A stretch of DNA of 47,891 bases from Methanocorpusculum parvum (GCA_002287215.1 LMVO01000005.1:1-47891), one strand, 5' to 3'. Counted from the first letter of the stretch, positions 33,087 through 43,624 are shown. Numbers and translations: made by a program. Notes: generated by a model not told the origin, from the sequence alone.

Positions 33087-34268
33087 ATGAGGGCACGTAC
33101 GCTGATTCTGAGCATTGACAGAGATGACGACGTGGGATACAAGGCCGGTGTCGAGAGCCCCGCGGTCGGCAGGGAAGCATGTCTCGATGCAGCCACACGG
33201 CTCGGCATCGCTGATCCGGAAGATTCCGATACGAATGCCATTTTTCAGGCAATAAAAACCTACGACCAGCTGAAAGCAGAAGGCGAGGACGTAGAGGTCG
33301 CCGTAATAGGGGGCAACCATATGAATATGCTCGAAGGCGACAGGCGGATAGGCGAACTGCTCGAACAGGTCATCGGGATCACCGGATCCACCGACTGCAT
33401 ACTCATCTCCGACGGGGCGGAGGATGAATACGTTCTGCCGATCATCCAGTCACATCTGAAGGTGGCAAGCGTTGTACGCGTGATCATCAAACAGCTGCCA
33501 AACATTGAAGGGACCTATTATATCATCAAAAAGCTGCTGAACGACCCCAAGATCGCAAGAAGTGTGCTCCTGCCGGTCGGCCTGGTCCTTCTGCTCTATG
33601 CCCTGGTCGCCTTGCTGGCACCCGGGATTTCGGCAGTTCTGGTGGCAGTAGGGATCATCGGCTTATATCTTCTGTTCAAAGGGTTCAACTTCGACCAGTA
33701 CTTCGTCTACGTCTGGCACGCGGTAACCGAATCGTTCAGAAAGGGACAGTTCTCCTTTATTGCCTATCTGGTCGCAGTCATTCTCGTCATCGCCGGGATC
33801 ATTTCAGGGCTGATGAGCGTGATCGCCAATTATCCAAACTCGGGAGACGTCGGCATCCTCTATCTCGGCCTGACGTTCCTGTATGGAGCGCTCATCTGGG
33901 TCATCGTTGCCGGACTGGTGGCATCAGCCGGAAAGATCACGGATTACGTCCAGAATTATCAGGCAGGGATCTCACGGATATTTGTCGTGCCGTTCTTTTT
34001 TGTTGCGATCGGTATGATAGCCTACGGTGCAGTGATCTATTTCCTGTCCATCTCTCCGGTCGAACCGTTCCCGTTCAACACTACAGACGGGATCATCGCA
34101 ATGATGCTCCTCACGATAGCAGGCCTTGGAGTCGCATTTCTCGGCATCTATCTCAGACCGCGTGTCCAGAAACAAGTCCGGGCATGGATAGAGATGAGAC
34201 TGAAACTGGAGGAGGAAGAGACGAACGGAAAGAAAAGAAAACCCGTGTATAAAAAAGTTAAGTACTGA
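33087..34268 (+). CDS. DUF373 family membrane protein
   Basis: This 393-residue archaeal protein has a soluble N-terminal domain (about 1-150), starting LILSIDRDDDVGYKAGV and with VIGGNHMN and LISDGAEDEYV. About six membrane helices follow (from VLLPVGLVLLLYALVALL on) and a basic C-terminal tail. This matches the conserved archaeal DUF373 architecture. The acidic DRDDD start and the SDGAED segment suggest a metal or nucleotide-binding fold, but no function is known. It is transcribed alone, converging with a secreted-protein gene 17 bp away. Confidence 0.88.
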   Translation: MRARTLILSIDRDDDVGYKAGVESPAVGREACLDAATRLGIADPEDSDTNAIFQAIKTYDQLKAEGEDVEVAVIGGNHMNMLEGDRRIGELLEQVIGITGSTDCILISDGAEDEYVLPIIQSHLKVASVVRVIIKQLPNIEGTYYIIKKLLNDPKIARSVLLPVGLVLLLYALVALLAPGISAVLVAVGIIGLYLLFKGFNFDQYFVYVWHAVTESFRKGQFSFIAYLVAVILVIAGIISGLMSVIANYPNSGDVGILYLGLTFLYGALIWVIVAGLVASAGKITDYVQNYQAGISRIFVVPFFFVAIGMIAYGAVIYFLSISPVEPFPFNTTDGIIAMMLLTIAGLGVAFLGIYLRPRVQKQVRAWIEMRLKLEEEETNGKKRKPVYKKVKY

Positions 34269-34285
34269 AAAAGATACCGGGACCC

Positions 34286-34834
34286 TTACTGGAAATACCC
34301 GAAACCTTTCTGCATGACCTTGATATTGCTGTAAATCTTTGATTCGGCAGGACCGATGATGAACGTCAGTTTCGGGATCACCGTTCCAAAGGTGTGAGCC
34401 GGATACCAGTAAGATCCGTCCTCATAATCGATCACCGCATTTTTTACAACAATGACCGCACGACTGTTGTCAACATAGGTGTAGACCGCCGTTTGGCTGT
34501 CTTTTCCCGGCTCAGGATATCCGACAACCGAGAGCACACGGTTTTTCAGATCCTGTTTGCCGAAAAGAAAGACCAGAAACGCGATCCAGGGGGTGACCTC
34601 ATACTGCACGGTGATCTCCGCTTCCGTTCCCGAGAGAGCGATGTCCATGGAGCGGACGGTCAGATATCCGTACCGGTTGGATCCTTCAGTCAGCACCGAA
34701 GAATCGCCGGAGACCGTCTGATTCCCCTCAGGAAGCGTGATGATCACCCCGGAATTTGCTAAAGCCTGGCCTGGAATGAAGAGGAGCAGGAGTGCTGCTA
34801 TCATTATCAGGGAAAAGATCCGGGAGAGGTTCAT
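34286..34834 (-). CDS. Secreted protein of unknown function
   Basis: This 182-residue protein has a clear signal peptide: positive start, hydrophobic core LIMIAALLLLFIPG, then ALA-NSG as a likely cleavage point near residue 26. The mature part is beta-rich (LTVRSMDIALSG, AEITVQYEVTPW, AVIVVKNAVIDY), with no cysteines. A hydrophobic WIAFLVFLFG segment could dip into a membrane. I do not recognise the family. The gene stands between the convergent DUF373 gene and the adenine deaminase operon, reading in the same direction as the latter, 39 bp after it. Confidence 0.7.
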   Translation of the reverse strand: MNLSRIFSLIMIAALLLLFIPGQALANSGVIITLPEGNQTVSGDSSVLTEGSNRYGYLTVRSMDIALSGTEAEITVQYEVTPWIAFLVFLFGKQDLKNRVLSVVGYPEPGKDSQTAVYTYVDNSRAVIVVKNAVIDYEDGSYWYPAHTFGTVIPKLTFIIGPAESKIYSNIKVMQKGFGYFQ

Positions 34835-34873
34835 TGTGATACGTATGTCTCGAAAACGAGATAGTCTTTTCCC

Positions 34874-36478
34874 CTACGAAAACCGGATCGGCACATCCTG
34901 AAAGAGATCTCCGTCGAATAGACCACGGGGCGTGATCCTGAGATGCGGGATCACCGTAAGGGAGAGAAACGCCAGGTTCATGAACGCCGCCGGAGATGCG
35001 CCCGTCATCTTCAGCCGGCCGGCAAGCTCTTCCAGCTGTTGTGCGACCTCTTCATACGCAAGCGGGGTCATCAGCCCTCCGCACGGGAGGGAAAGGACGC
35101 TCGTTTTTCCGTCACAGACAACTGCCATACCTCCGCCGCCGTCTGTCAAAGCGCGGATCGCCAGAATGATCTCCTCATCCGTGACGCCTGCCGCGATGAT
35201 GTTATGGGCATCATGCGAGATCGATGCCGCGATCGCGCCTTTCTTAAAGTTAAATCCTGAAACAAGACCCACACCAGACCCTTCGGACCGGTACCGGTCA
35301 ACACTCACGACTTTACAGAGATCTCCGGCCGTCTCACTGTCGAGAACCTCCGTTATGATCTCACCTTGAACAAGGCCGATGACCCGGAGTTTTCCCGCAG
35401 GAAGAGCAAGTTCCTCCTTTTTTGGAACACGGCAGGAAAATGGCGGCGAAGCGCAGGACGGAGAGCTGCCCGGCATATCTATCGATGAAGCAGGCATGCC
35501 GTTTTTATACACCTCCAAAACCGCAAATTCGGGACCATCCACCAGTATGCAGAAGTCCGCGACCCTTCCGGGGGCGATCATCCCGCGGTCGGCCAGACCG
35601 AAACAATCGGCAGCGGAAAGCGTCGCAAGACGGAGAGCATGCTCAAGTTTCATCCCGCAGTTCATCGCGACCCGGATACAATGATCGATCGAACCTTCAC
35701 GGACCAGAGAGTCCGTATGCCGGTCGTCTGTGCAGAAACAGCAGCGGGACGCCGTCATATCATTTACGATCTCTGACAAAGCGGCGATATTTTTTGCGGC
35801 ATCGCCTTCCCGGAGAAGGACATACATCCCAAGAGAGAGTTTTTCGCGGCCTTCATCAGCGGAGGTACACTCATGATCCGTTTTGATATGCCGGGCCACA
35901 TAGCTGCAGAGCGCTTCGCCGGAAAGTCCCGGCGCATGGCCGTCGATGTGATCGAAGACGGCCAGCTTTGCAAGGACCTCGGGATCGCCGGAAAGCACGC
36001 CCGGAACATTCATCATCTCACCCAGCCCGATGACCGAAGGAGTGTTTTTGTAAGAGGCGACATCCTCTGCGGAGATGACCGCGCCGCCTTTATCCAGCGG
36101 GGTCGCCGGCACGCAGGAAGGGATCATGAAAAAAATATCAGCCGGCGAACTCTTCGCATCCCGGATCATGAAATCGATTCCGGCACAACCCGAGACATTT
36201 GCGATCTCGTGAGGGTCGGCTATCACTGTGGTCACGCCGTTTCTGAGGGACAGCCGGCCGAACTCGCGGGGAGTGAGAAGGGAACTTTCGATATGGACAT
36301 GGGCGTCGATCAAGCCTGGAACGACCCGGGCGCCGCCAAGGTCGGTTACCCGATGTCCCGTCAGAGAGCCCGGAGCGCCAACAGCGCACACCAGACCGTC
36401 TTCAGCAGAAAACGCTGCCGGCCGCCACTCTGCACCCGCAGGATCAAAAAGAAGGGCATTGTCAAAGATCTGCATCAT
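34874..36478 (-). CDS. ade: Adenine deaminase
   Basis: This 534-residue amidohydrolase turns adenine into hypoxanthine and ammonia in purine salvage. It shows metal ligands in GLIDAHVHIESS (about 56-67), VIADPHEIANV, GLGEMMN, DHIDGHAPGLSG and TDDRH (about 243-247). The Ade-specific C-terminal domain has HDAHNIIAAG and GGGMAVV. Length and order match bacterial/archaeal Ade (COG1001). Two adjacent ATGs (36478, 36475) are both possible; they overlap the stop of the upstream small membrane protein gene. Confidence 0.95.
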   Translation of the reverse strand: MMQIFDNALLFDPAGAEWRPAAFSAEDGLVCAVGAPGSLTGHRVTDLGGARVVPGLIDAHVHIESSLLTPREFGRLSLRNGVTTVIADPHEIANVSGCAGIDFMIRDAKSSPADIFFMIPSCVPATPLDKGGAVISAEDVASYKNTPSVIGLGEMMNVPGVLSGDPEVLAKLAVFDHIDGHAPGLSGEALCSYVARHIKTDHECTSADEGREKLSLGMYVLLREGDAAKNIAALSEIVNDMTASRCCFCTDDRHTDSLVREGSIDHCIRVAMNCGMKLEHALRLATLSAADCFGLADRGMIAPGRVADFCILVDGPEFAVLEVYKNGMPASSIDMPGSSPSCASPPFSCRVPKKEELALPAGKLRVIGLVQGEIITEVLDSETAGDLCKVVSVDRYRSEGSGVGLVSGFNFKKGAIAASISHDAHNIIAAGVTDEEIILAIRALTDGGGGMAVVCDGKTSVLSLPCGGLMTPLAYEEVAQQLEELAGRLKMTGASPAAFMNLAFLSLTVIPHLRITPRGLFDGDLFQDVPIRFS

Positions 36479-36861
36479 CTGATCTGAATATTCTGAATGA
36501 AGCCGGTTATACGTTTCGTTCCTTCATCACGTTCGAGAACATAGATAAAAACCTTGTACTCGCCTGGCGAAAGATCAATCTGCAGTTCCGTTACAGAGTC
36601 GCCCTGTATCAGCGTCCCAAGAACAGATTCGGATTCACACACCTGCGTTGAGGAGAGAAGAGTATCCTGACGGAATATATTGTAAAGGAACCAGACGTCT
36701 TTTGGTTCACCATTATAATGGACAGGGGTCGTTAAGACGCCGTCCTCGTAGACGGACGTCCCCGCAGTCAGGGATGCCCCCCCGGTAAACAAGATGATCA
36801 GACCAATCACGGCAGCCAGACAGACCAGGCCTGCAATGATCAGCAGAGGTTTGCGTTCCAT
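36475..36861 (-). CDS. Membrane-anchored protein of unknown function
   Basis: This 128-residue protein has one N-terminal helix (about 5-27: LLIIAGLVCLAAVIGLIILF) and an outward beta-rich domain with SLTAGTSVYEDG and PGEYKVFIYVLE. Its shape suggests a small surface or lipoprotein-like domain; no cysteine for lipidation follows the helix. The start MERKPLL was chosen because it begins just before the membrane helix. A longer frame adds a Ser/Arg-rich part that overlaps the upstream gene. Its stop overlaps the ade start, so it is co-transcribed. Confidence 0.7.
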   Translation of the reverse strand: MERKPLLIIAGLVCLAAVIGLIILFTGGASLTAGTSVYEDGVLTTPVHYNGEPKDVWFLYNIFRQDTLLSSTQVCESESVLGTLIQGDSVTELQIDLSPGEYKVFIYVLERDEGTKRITGFIQNIQIR

Positions 36862-36871
36862 ATCCTTGTGC

Positions 36872-37048
36872 CTATTCAGCCCTCTCGACGATGACACGGA
36901 CTTTGTCGCCGGCCTTGAGACCGGAGCCTTTCGGGACATCTATGTTGAACCAGTGAGGACCCTGCTGCGCCATAAGACAGTCCTTTTCCCCGTCGATATC
37001 AGATACAAATTCCAAGGTTTCCACTATCTCAAAAATTTTAACAGCCAT
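36872..37048 (-). CDS. Small beta-rich protein of unknown function
   Basis: This 58-residue protein starts MAVKIFEIVETLEF and ends with LKAGDKVRVIVERAE, which has the look of a TRAM/OB-type beta barrel end. A central KDCLMAQQ precedes PHWFNIDVPKG. It may bind nucleic acid or another protein. It is 10 bp before the membrane-anchored gene. The longer open frame upstream starts with residues unlike a protein N-terminus, so the internal ATG is preferred. Confidence 0.6.
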   Translation of the reverse strand: MAVKIFEIVETLEFVSDIDGEKDCLMAQQGPHWFNIDVPKGSGLKAGDKVRVIVERAE

Positions 37049-37139
37049 ACTAACATAGAGGAAAGGAACAGTAATTAAGTTTGTTGTTTTCCTCCGGGAA
37101 AACAAAAAGGGAATATCGGGGTGATATCAGATATTCTAT

Positions 37140-37391
37140 TTACATCGATCTGTTTGTTACCATCCATGTGGTACTGTTGGAGTAACTCCAGCGGCTGATA
37201 TCCAGCTCATCACAGATTTCGGAGAGGATGGCGAGATTTGTCCCAACTTCCTTTGAAGAGAGACCGAGATCTTTTGCGATATACTTCGCTTTAAAAAATC
37301 TCCCGCCCTTGGATACACCTGCTTTCAGGTATCCGAGGATCTTCGCCTGGGTTTCGTTGTATCGTTCAAGAATTGTTTTAGGTTCGGCCAT
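37140..37391 (-). CDS. Small winged-helix DNA-binding protein
   Basis: This 83-residue protein has a helix-turn-helix core: ILERYNETQAKILGYLKAG, then AKYIAKDLGLSSKEVGTNLAIL and a wing SRWSYSNSTTWMVT. It resembles a group of small archaeal transcription factors (DUF7123-like). A 6-bp dyad ACTTAC/GTAAGT just upstream overlaps the expected transcription start, suggesting self-repression. It is monocistronic. The target genes are unknown. Confidence 0.75.
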   Translation of the reverse strand: MAEPKTILERYNETQAKILGYLKAGVSKGGRFFKAKYIAKDLGLSSKEVGTNLAILSEICDELDISRWSYSNSTTWMVTNRSM

Positions 37392-37395
37392 TTTG

Positions 37396-37431
37396 ACTTA
37401 CCTCACGTAAGTATTGTATCTTTTACATTAT
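37396..37431 (-). promoter_or_regulatory. Promoter and operator-like dyad of the winged-helix gene
   Basis: Reading the minus strand, TATA-like TTTATAAT (about 37424-37431) is followed by the dyad ACTTAC-GTGAG-GTAAGT (37396-37412). The dyad covers the predicted start of transcription and lies 4 bp before the ATG, a position suited to autoregulation. Confidence 0.45.
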
Positions 37432-37494
37432 AAAGATATTGTTATGAAGGCTCTGCATAATCAAAACTGATCAAAAAAAAGTTATCCGGGTGTT

Positions 37495-39333
37495 TTAGAG
37501 TGATGCTGCCGGAAATTGAGAGATTTTTTCGACCATCTTTTCGATGACCTGCGTCCGCATACCCTCAACGAATTTGATGCTGCCGACGACCAGGTGACCG
37601 CCGCCGGAGATCCCTGCTCCGGGCATCTCATCCCGCATGGATCTGACCATCTGCGGGATATTCATCCGAACGCCGCGGGATCTGATGACCGCAAAGTCCG
37701 GACCAAGGCCGAGAGTGACAACGGGTTCGTTCACATACTTCTTGCAGAGGATATCGTGAACTTCGCCGGAGGATTTGCCCGGAGGCGGGAAGGTGAACCG
37801 GTGTGCAAACATCTCCATATCGGCAAGGAACAGATTCGCACCGGAAGTGAGTTTCTGATCATGGACATGCGGCATCATGGTGTTCATCTGATCCTCGATC
37901 GCGAGGTTTGCCTCGGTTACGAGAAGGTTCACGAGTTTTAGATGGCGTTCCGGAGCATTGTTGATATTGAGGATGTCTTTGACGATCTCGCGTCCGTCAT
38001 TGAATCTGAGCCAGTACTGCTCATAATCAAGGGACAGGGCCATATCCTTGCATTCATCGCGGGTGTATTTTCCTTCGATCAATGCAAGATAGGAGTCAAG
38101 CTCGGGAGCCTCGCTTCTGTCCGCAACGCCGGCAACTGCCGGGAAATGCATGATGCGTGATTCGACGGCGGGGTTGATCAGCCGGGCAATTTCCGTTCCA
38201 AGCATGCCTGCAGTGACGCCGAAGTCGCCGCCGACATGATAGGGATTGACATGGCAAAGGAGATACTTGTCGATCGTGTCATCGGGATGGTGGTGGTCGG
38301 CAACGATGACGTCAAGACCATAGACCTCGGTCATCTTGTATGACGGCATGTCTTCTTCGGTCGATCCGTTGTCCATGAGAAGGATGAGCGGAAGTTTCTG
38401 ACCGAACCGGACATTGTCTTTGAGCATCATGTCCAGATCGCGGGTCACGTCCTCGATCTCATAGAAGGGAGCTTTTGAGGGCGAGCGGCGCAGAAGGAAG
38501 TTGTCCTGATCCGGATCTCCGCCATTGTCCCGGATGAACTGGGTCACGGCTGTTTCGACAGAGACAGCAGCACAGATTCCGTCGGCATCCGCGTGGTGAC
38601 GGATGATGATCGGCTGCTGAGTGAGAACGGCACGACGAACGATCTTTGCGAGTTTCCGCATCTCGGGCCAGAGAGCTTCGATGACATCGCTTTTGACCAT
38701 CGGGCTGACTTCCGGAGGTTCGGCGCGGGCTTCGAGTGCACGGTTGATCCGGCCGCGGACGTTGTCGGCTTCCTCTCCTTTGAGGACCTGCATGCCGGAG
38801 ACCTCGATCTGCATCTGGTTGTTTCTGCGGGTGGCTTCGCCGAATACTCTGACGATGTCGCCGAGATTTACTTCAGGATAGGACCGGACGCCCGCTTCGG
38901 TGAAAGCCGCCGCATCCTCGACGCCTGAGTCATCACAGATGGTGAAGATGGTCGGACCCGAGGTCTGTTTGATCTGCACGACATCAGCTTCGATCGTCAC
39001 GTTTCTGCCGATCTTTGATGCGAGATCGGAGAGTTTTGTAAGCGTGACTTTTTTTGCGACAAGCTGGGTCTCATAGCTTCCTTCCTGAAGGATGACCTCC
39101 CGGAGATCGATATTGCCGTTGGGACGGACTTGATTGACGAGAACGATGATCGAATCGCGTTCCTGTTTATCGGTCAGCACATTGCTTTTATGGAGAAGAC
39201 CTTTGGTTTTGTCATTTAACTGAACGAAGGTGCCAAAGGTCGCAAAACCCTGGACTTTGCCGATGTACATGCTGCCTTCAACGATGTCATCGACTTCACA
39301 ACCCGGACCAAGCCGGTATACGATATCTGTCAT
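37495..39333 (-). CDS. Archaeal RecJ-like DHH phosphoesterase with S1/OB domain
   Basis: This 612-residue protein has an N-terminal S1 domain (about 15-85: GSMYIGKVQGFATFGTFVQL), a nucleic-acid-binding OB domain (about 105-190) and a DHH catalytic domain with HHADADGIC near 245, MDNGSTEED and DHHHPDD near 345. A C-terminal DHHA1-like domain shows GISGGGHLVVGS. Metal-binding Asp and His residues look intact. Archaeal relatives are single-strand exonucleases or RNA-processing enzymes, some tied to the CMG helicase (GAN/RecJ types); which of these applies here is not decided. It starts 5 bp after the PhoU-TrkA gene, so both are in one operon. Confidence 0.85.
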   Translation of the reverse strand: MTDIVYRLGPGCEVDDIVEGSMYIGKVQGFATFGTFVQLNDKTKGLLHKSNVLTDKQERDSIIVLVNQVRPNGNIDLREVILQEGSYETQLVAKKVTLTKLSDLASKIGRNVTIEADVVQIKQTSGPTIFTICDDSGVEDAAAFTEAGVRSYPEVNLGDIVRVFGEATRRNNQMQIEVSGMQVLKGEEADNVRGRINRALEARAEPPEVSPMVKSDVIEALWPEMRKLAKIVRRAVLTQQPIIIRHHADADGICAAVSVETAVTQFIRDNGGDPDQDNFLLRRSPSKAPFYEIEDVTRDLDMMLKDNVRFGQKLPLILLMDNGSTEEDMPSYKMTEVYGLDVIVADHHHPDDTIDKYLLCHVNPYHVGGDFGVTAGMLGTEIARLINPAVESRIMHFPAVAGVADRSEAPELDSYLALIEGKYTRDECKDMALSLDYEQYWLRFNDGREIVKDILNINNAPERHLKLVNLLVTEANLAIEDQMNTMMPHVHDQKLTSGANLFLADMEMFAHRFTFPPPGKSSGEVHDILCKKYVNEPVVTLGLGPDFAVIRSRGVRMNIPQMVRSMRDEMPGAGISGGGHLVVGSIKFVEGMRTQVIEKMVEKISQFPAASL

Positions 39334-39338
39334 TAGTA

Positions 39339-40547
39339 TTATTCCTCTTCAAAATCCTCTATTTCATCGGTATCTGCACCGCAGAGACCATAGAGCTTTT
39401 CTTCACCGTCACGTCTGCCGCGGGCGACCAGAAGGTCGCCGGCATACAGACAGACGTTTCGCCCAGGACGATAGATCCATCTGTTTTCATGTTTTACGGC
39501 AAATATGACCATTCCGGTCACGGTACCTACATGAGACTCAGCAAGGGATTTTTTGTCAAGAGTGGATCCTTCATGGACCGTGACCCACGCAATGATCTCA
39601 TCAGACTCCCGAACGATCCGTTTGAGGATCGCGGGCACTTCGATCTCCCGAAGAACGACATCAGCAATGGAGCTTGCCGCGTCCGAGATCGACTCGGCAA
39701 ACGAAGACATATACAGCATTCCGCGCAGACTTGCGACATCCTCGGTGCGTTTGGCCGCTTCGAGGGTCCACAGATCGAGCCGAAGCCGCATCTCGTCGAG
39801 CTCCTCTTCGAGCGCCACGACTTCATTTGCCAGATCCAGATTTTCATGGAGCAGAGCCGAGTATGCAAGGCCGACGGAGAGTTCGCTGATGTTTTTCATC
39901 TCGATCATGAGAGCGGCCGCACGGTCGAGATCGCTGATCGGAGACGGAGTCAGATCATCATCACCGGGGACCGGCTGACCTGCCAGTTCGCAGAGTTCGG
40001 GAAATCCGTACTCAGGACCTCGTCCGACTAGGACGTCGCCGGAGCGGAGGACCGTGTGTTTGTCAGGATCGTAGAATCTCTGACGCATTCTCCGGATCAT
40101 GATGATCCGGATCCCGGTTACTGACTGGAGCTTGATGTCGCCGAGACGTGCGCCGTCAAGGGGGCTTCCGGCGGCAACGACGGTCCGATGAGTGGCTTCT
40201 TCCGCCTCGGGGAGAGCTCTGCGCAGGTTTGCCGGAAAGGAGACGTGCCGCATGATATTTTTTGCGATATCAGCCGCATGGTTGGATATCCTCTCAGAGG
40301 CTTCGGCAAGCTGAAGAAGGCCGCTCATCGGTTCGGTCTCTTCTATACGCCGTACACTCATCATACTGGTGATACGTGCCTGGTAGACAAGGTCATTCAT
40401 ACGTTCTTCGAGTTCTATGACTTCATCAGCTATGGCGTTGCTTTCGAAAAGCACCGCGGAATAAGCCAGATCAACCATAAGTTCGCTGATGTCCTTCATC
40501 TCGACAAGGACATCTTTCAGGTTGATCGGTTGGTTGTCACGTTCCAT
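39339..40547 (-). CDS. Duplicated PhoU/TrkA-C domain protein
   Basis: This 402-residue protein consists of two similar halves, each with a PhoU-like helical part (MKDISELMVDLAYSAVLF near 17; MKNISELSVGLAYSALLH near 215) followed by a TrkA-C-type beta domain (VTGIRIIMIRR; VTGMVIFAVKH). TrkA-C domains bind cyclic dinucleotides or nucleotides and regulate ion channels or transporters. It has no membrane helices. A cytosolic regulator of K+ or anion transport is likely. The first gene of the operon with the RecJ-like protein, it has a TATA-like TATTTATTAAG near 40580-40590. Confidence 0.8.
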   Translation of the reverse strand: MERDNQPINLKDVLVEMKDISELMVDLAYSAVLFESNAIADEVIELEERMNDLVYQARITSMMSVRRIEETEPMSGLLQLAEASERISNHAADIAKNIMRHVSFPANLRRALPEAEEATHRTVVAAGSPLDGARLGDIKLQSVTGIRIIMIRRMRQRFYDPDKHTVLRSGDVLVGRGPEYGFPELCELAGQPVPGDDDLTPSPISDLDRAAALMIEMKNISELSVGLAYSALLHENLDLANEVVALEEELDEMRLRLDLWTLEAAKRTEDVASLRGMLYMSSFAESISDAASSIADVVLREIEVPAILKRIVRESDEIIAWVTVHEGSTLDKKSLAESHVGTVTGMVIFAVKHENRWIYRPGRNVCLYAGDLLVARGRRDGEEKLYGLCGADTDEIEDFEEE

Positions 40548-40682
40548 GATAGTGTGTATATTAGTGAGAGTTCTGACTACTTAATAAATAGGATAGCCGG
40601 ACCGAGGTAAAGAATCTTTGATCAGAGCAAAAAGGTGAAATCATATTGAAAAACGGGTGTGAGGATACCGACCGTCACAGGA

Positions 40683-41885
40683 TCAGTCCGGCCGGTTCAC
40701 CGGGATGAGTCCGGTATTCCCGCCGGTTATACACTCCCCGCCGCGCGGGGTAACTATGAACGTATTTTCGATGCCGACCATCCCGACGCCGGTTATGCCG
40801 GCCTTCGGTTCTACAGCGAGCGTCATGTTCTCGACAAGCGGCTCGTCGAACCCTTTTGCGATCACCGGCATCTCGTCGATCAAAAGCCCGATCCCGTGAC
40901 CGAGGAATTTCACCCGCCGGTCTTTATAGCCCATAAAGTTCTGTTTGAACTCCTCATCAAGATCATCCAGTATCGTCTGATAGATCTCTGACGGGACGGC
41001 ACCAGGTTTCAGCATCGAAGAAACCGTATTCTGGATCTCAACGCACTGATAATGGGCAGCGGCCGCCGGTTCCGGCAGCGGTTTTCCAAACACGTACGTC
41101 ATCGTTTTGTCTGTCAGATATCCGTGATATCCGCACCCCACATCAAGATACACCAGATCGCCGGACGCCAGTTTCCGGTCAGGGCTTCCAAGCACCGGAG
41201 CATACGGCCCGATACCCCGGTTTCCGCTCGCTCCGTTGAAATATGACGGATACAGAGAACTCTCACCAAATCCGATGTGACCCATCCGGACTTCCGTATC
41301 AAACATCCCAAACCGTACGATCCCCTGATGACCTTCACGCACCATGACCTGATACAGCGCGGTGCCAAGTTCAGCTTCGCTCATACCCTCTTTCAACATG
41401 CCCGGGGCAAGTTCCTCCAGGACGTGAAGGTGGATATCGCCGGATTTTTTCATCAGCGCCAGTTCATACGGACTTTTGACTGATCTGACGTCGGCGAACT
41501 CCCTGTCTGCTGAGGCGATGTGTCTGAACGGGAAATACTTCAGAAACCTCTGCAGATGCGCATACGAGATCAGCTCGGTTTCAGTATAGAGGGTCTCGCC
41601 GGTAACGGGTGACGCGGCCGCCGCATCGCGAAAACTTTCCATCGGACGGATATCAGCGAATCGAGACTCGTCAAGAGCACGCGAATAACTGTTTCTCACC
41701 CAGAAAACCGGCTCTCCATTCCGTGAGATCAAAAGCGCGCCGTCCTGCATCGTGCCGGTGAAGTAATAGAGATTTACCTTGCCGAAGACCGCAGCAAATG
41801 TCCATTCAGGATGCTTGCGGTCCATCTGCGCATGAAAACGGAGCATCCGGTTTTCAAGTTCGGCAAAAGGGACCTGAGTCTGCAT
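40683..41885 (-). CDS. M24 family peptidase (Xaa-Pro aminopeptidase-like)
   Basis: This 400-residue protein has an N-terminal creatinase/prolidase domain (about 1-150) and a pita-bread catalytic domain. The five metal ligands are present: Asp in LDVGCGYHG, Asp in LTDKT, His in GHGIGL, Glu in VEPKAG and Glu in IENTF. It likely cleaves Xaa-Pro peptides in the cytosol using Mn or Co. The start MQTQVPF was chosen as it matches the domain beginning; the longer frame adds 22 residues that do not look conserved. Confidence 0.88.
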   Translation of the reverse strand: MQTQVPFAELENRMLRFHAQMDRKHPEWTFAAVFGKVNLYYFTGTMQDGALLISRNGEPVFWVRNSYSRALDESRFADIRPMESFRDAAAASPVTGETLYTETELISYAHLQRFLKYFPFRHIASADREFADVRSVKSPYELALMKKSGDIHLHVLEELAPGMLKEGMSEAELGTALYQVMVREGHQGIVRFGMFDTEVRMGHIGFGESSLYPSYFNGASGNRGIGPYAPVLGSPDRKLASGDLVYLDVGCGYHGYLTDKTMTYVFGKPLPEPAAAAHYQCVEIQNTVSSMLKPGAVPSEIYQTILDDLDEEFKQNFMGYKDRRVKFLGHGIGLLIDEMPVIAKGFDEPLVENMTLAVEPKAGITGVGMVGIENTFIVTPRGGECITGGNTGLIPVNRPD

Positions 41886-41980
41886 AATCAGTTTGATGAG
41901 AAGAAGGGGATAATACTTGGCATCATGCGGTCGTTTGGAAACCCGCGTCATTCTTCCGCAGAATGCCCGAAAAAAGAGGA

Positions 41981-43624
41981 TTATTCCAAAACGGCGCCTT
42001 TATCGGCCTGACCGGCGTAGCGTGCATAGCGTGCAAGAACGCCTTTCAGCTGACGCTCTTTTGGAACCCACGCTTTTCTTCTCTCCGCAAGTTCCGTCGC
42101 ATCTACCAGAAGATCCAGCGTCTGCTCATACAGATCAATCTTTATGATATCCCCTTCACGGACCAGACCGATCGGTCCGCCTGCCTTTGCTTCCGGAGCC
42201 ACGTGACCGATACACGGGCCGCGTGTTCCGCCGGAAAATCGTCCGTCTGTTACGAGAGCAACATGGGTATAGCCAAGACCCATCAGCGCCGAGGTCGGGG
42301 AAAGCATCTCCGGCATACCGGGTCCGCCTTTCGGCCCCTCATACCGGATGACGATTACGTCGCCCTCAACGATCTTTCCGGTGAGGATCGCATCCATCGC
42401 CTCATTCTCTCCGTCGAAAACGCGTGCCGGTCCTTCATGCTTCCACATCGCATCGATCACTGCCGACGATTTGATCACCGATCCGTTCGGCGCAAGCGAG
42501 CCTTTCAGGATCTTCAGCCCGCCGGCCTTGTGGACAGCGTTCGTAAGACTGTGGATAACGTTCTCATCCACATACTTCACGCCGTCGGCGATCGCAAACA
42601 CCGATCTTCCCGAGACCGTCATACAGTCTTCAAGGTGACGGCGGATCTGTTTGAACACCGCAGGGATGCCGCCCGAGTGATATAACGTCTGCATCGAGTG
42701 GGGACCTCCCGGCTGCATCGAGCAGATGTGCGGAACGATCCCTCCCATCCTGGTAAAATCGTCAAGGGTCAGCGGGACCTCCGCTTCCTGGGCGATCGCC
42801 ATCAGATGGAGAACGGTGTTCGTTGAACCGCCAAGCGCCATATCTACGGCGATGGCGTTTTGCAGCGACTCTTTCGTGATGATATCACGGGGTTTGATGT
42901 CAGCTTTGATCAGTTCAACGACACGGAAACCGCTTTCATAGGCGAGCCGAAGTTTTGCTGAATCCACTGCGGGGATCGCGGCACAGCCGGGAAGGGACAT
43001 TCCCATCGCTTCCGTCATGCAGGCCATAGTATTTGCCGTATAAAGGCCCTGGCAGCTCCCGCACCCTGGCATTGCCGCGGCTTCCAGCTCATGAAGTTCC
43101 TCCTCGGTCATCTTGTGGGCAGCCACCTTGCCGACGCCTTCAAAAATATCCGTGAGGGAAAGTTCGCAGCCTTTGTGATGGCCTGGAAGCATATTCCCGC
43201 CGGTGATAACGATTGCCGGAATATTGCACCTTGCCGCCGCCATAAGCATGCCGGGAACGATCTTGTCACACGTACATATACAGACAAGAGCATCGAACCG
43301 GTGCGCCTGGATCATGAGTTCAACGGAGTCCGCGATGTTTTCCCGCGAGGCAAGCGAGTACCGCATGCCTTCATGTCCCATCGCGATCCCGTCGCAGATG
43401 CCTATCGTGTTGAACTCAAAAGGCGTGCCGCCTCCTGCCGCAACTCCCTCTCGGACGCGTTCGGCGACCATGCGAAGATGCGTATGGCCCGGAACGATCG
43501 TGTTCCAGGAGTTGGCGATCCCGACAAAGGGTTTGTCCATCTCTTTATCCGATATCCCAAGTGAGCGTATAAGAGAGCGGTTGGGTGCTCTGGTGTATCC
43601 TGATTTCACATCATCGCTGCGCAT
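41981..43624 (-). CDS. ilvD: Dihydroxy-acid dehydratase
   Basis: This 547-residue enzyme forms 2-keto acids from 2,3-dihydroxy acids in valine and isoleucine synthesis. It shows [10 protein letters not shown] (near 122), [15 protein letters not shown] (near 192), and the C-terminal [19 protein letters not shown]. The cysteines suit a [4Fe-4S] or [2Fe-2S] cluster. The ATG at 43624 is about 5 nt from the start of transcription predicted from ATTATAATAA (43651-43660). A GTG three codons earlier is less likely. It is not beside other ilv genes. Confidence 0.96.
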   Translation of the reverse strand: MRSDDVKSGYTRAPNRSLIRSLGISDKEMDKPFVGIANSWNTIVPGHTHLRMVAERVREGVAAGGGTPFEFNTIGICDGIAMGHEGMRYSLASRENIADSVELMIQAHRFDALVCICTCDKIVPGMLMAAARCNIPAIVITGGNMLPGHHKGCELSLTDIFEGVGKVAAHKMTEEELHELEAAAMPGCGSCQGLYTANTMACMTEAMGMSLPGCAAIPAVDSAKLRLAYESGFRVVELIKADIKPRDIITKESLQNAIAVDMALGGSTNTVLHLMAIAQEAEVPLTLDDFTRMGGIVPHICSMQPGGPHSMQTLYHSGGIPAVFKQIRRHLEDCMTVSGRSVFAIADGVKYVDENVIHSLTNAVHKAGGLKILKGSLAPNGSVIKSSAVIDAMWKHEGPARVFDGENEAMDAILTGKIVEGDVIVIRYEGPKGGPGMPEMLSPTSALMGLGYTHVALVTDGRFSGGTRGPCIGHVAPEAKAGGPIGLVREGDIIKIDLYEQTLDLLVDATELAERRKAWVPKERQLKGVLARYARYAGQADKGAVLE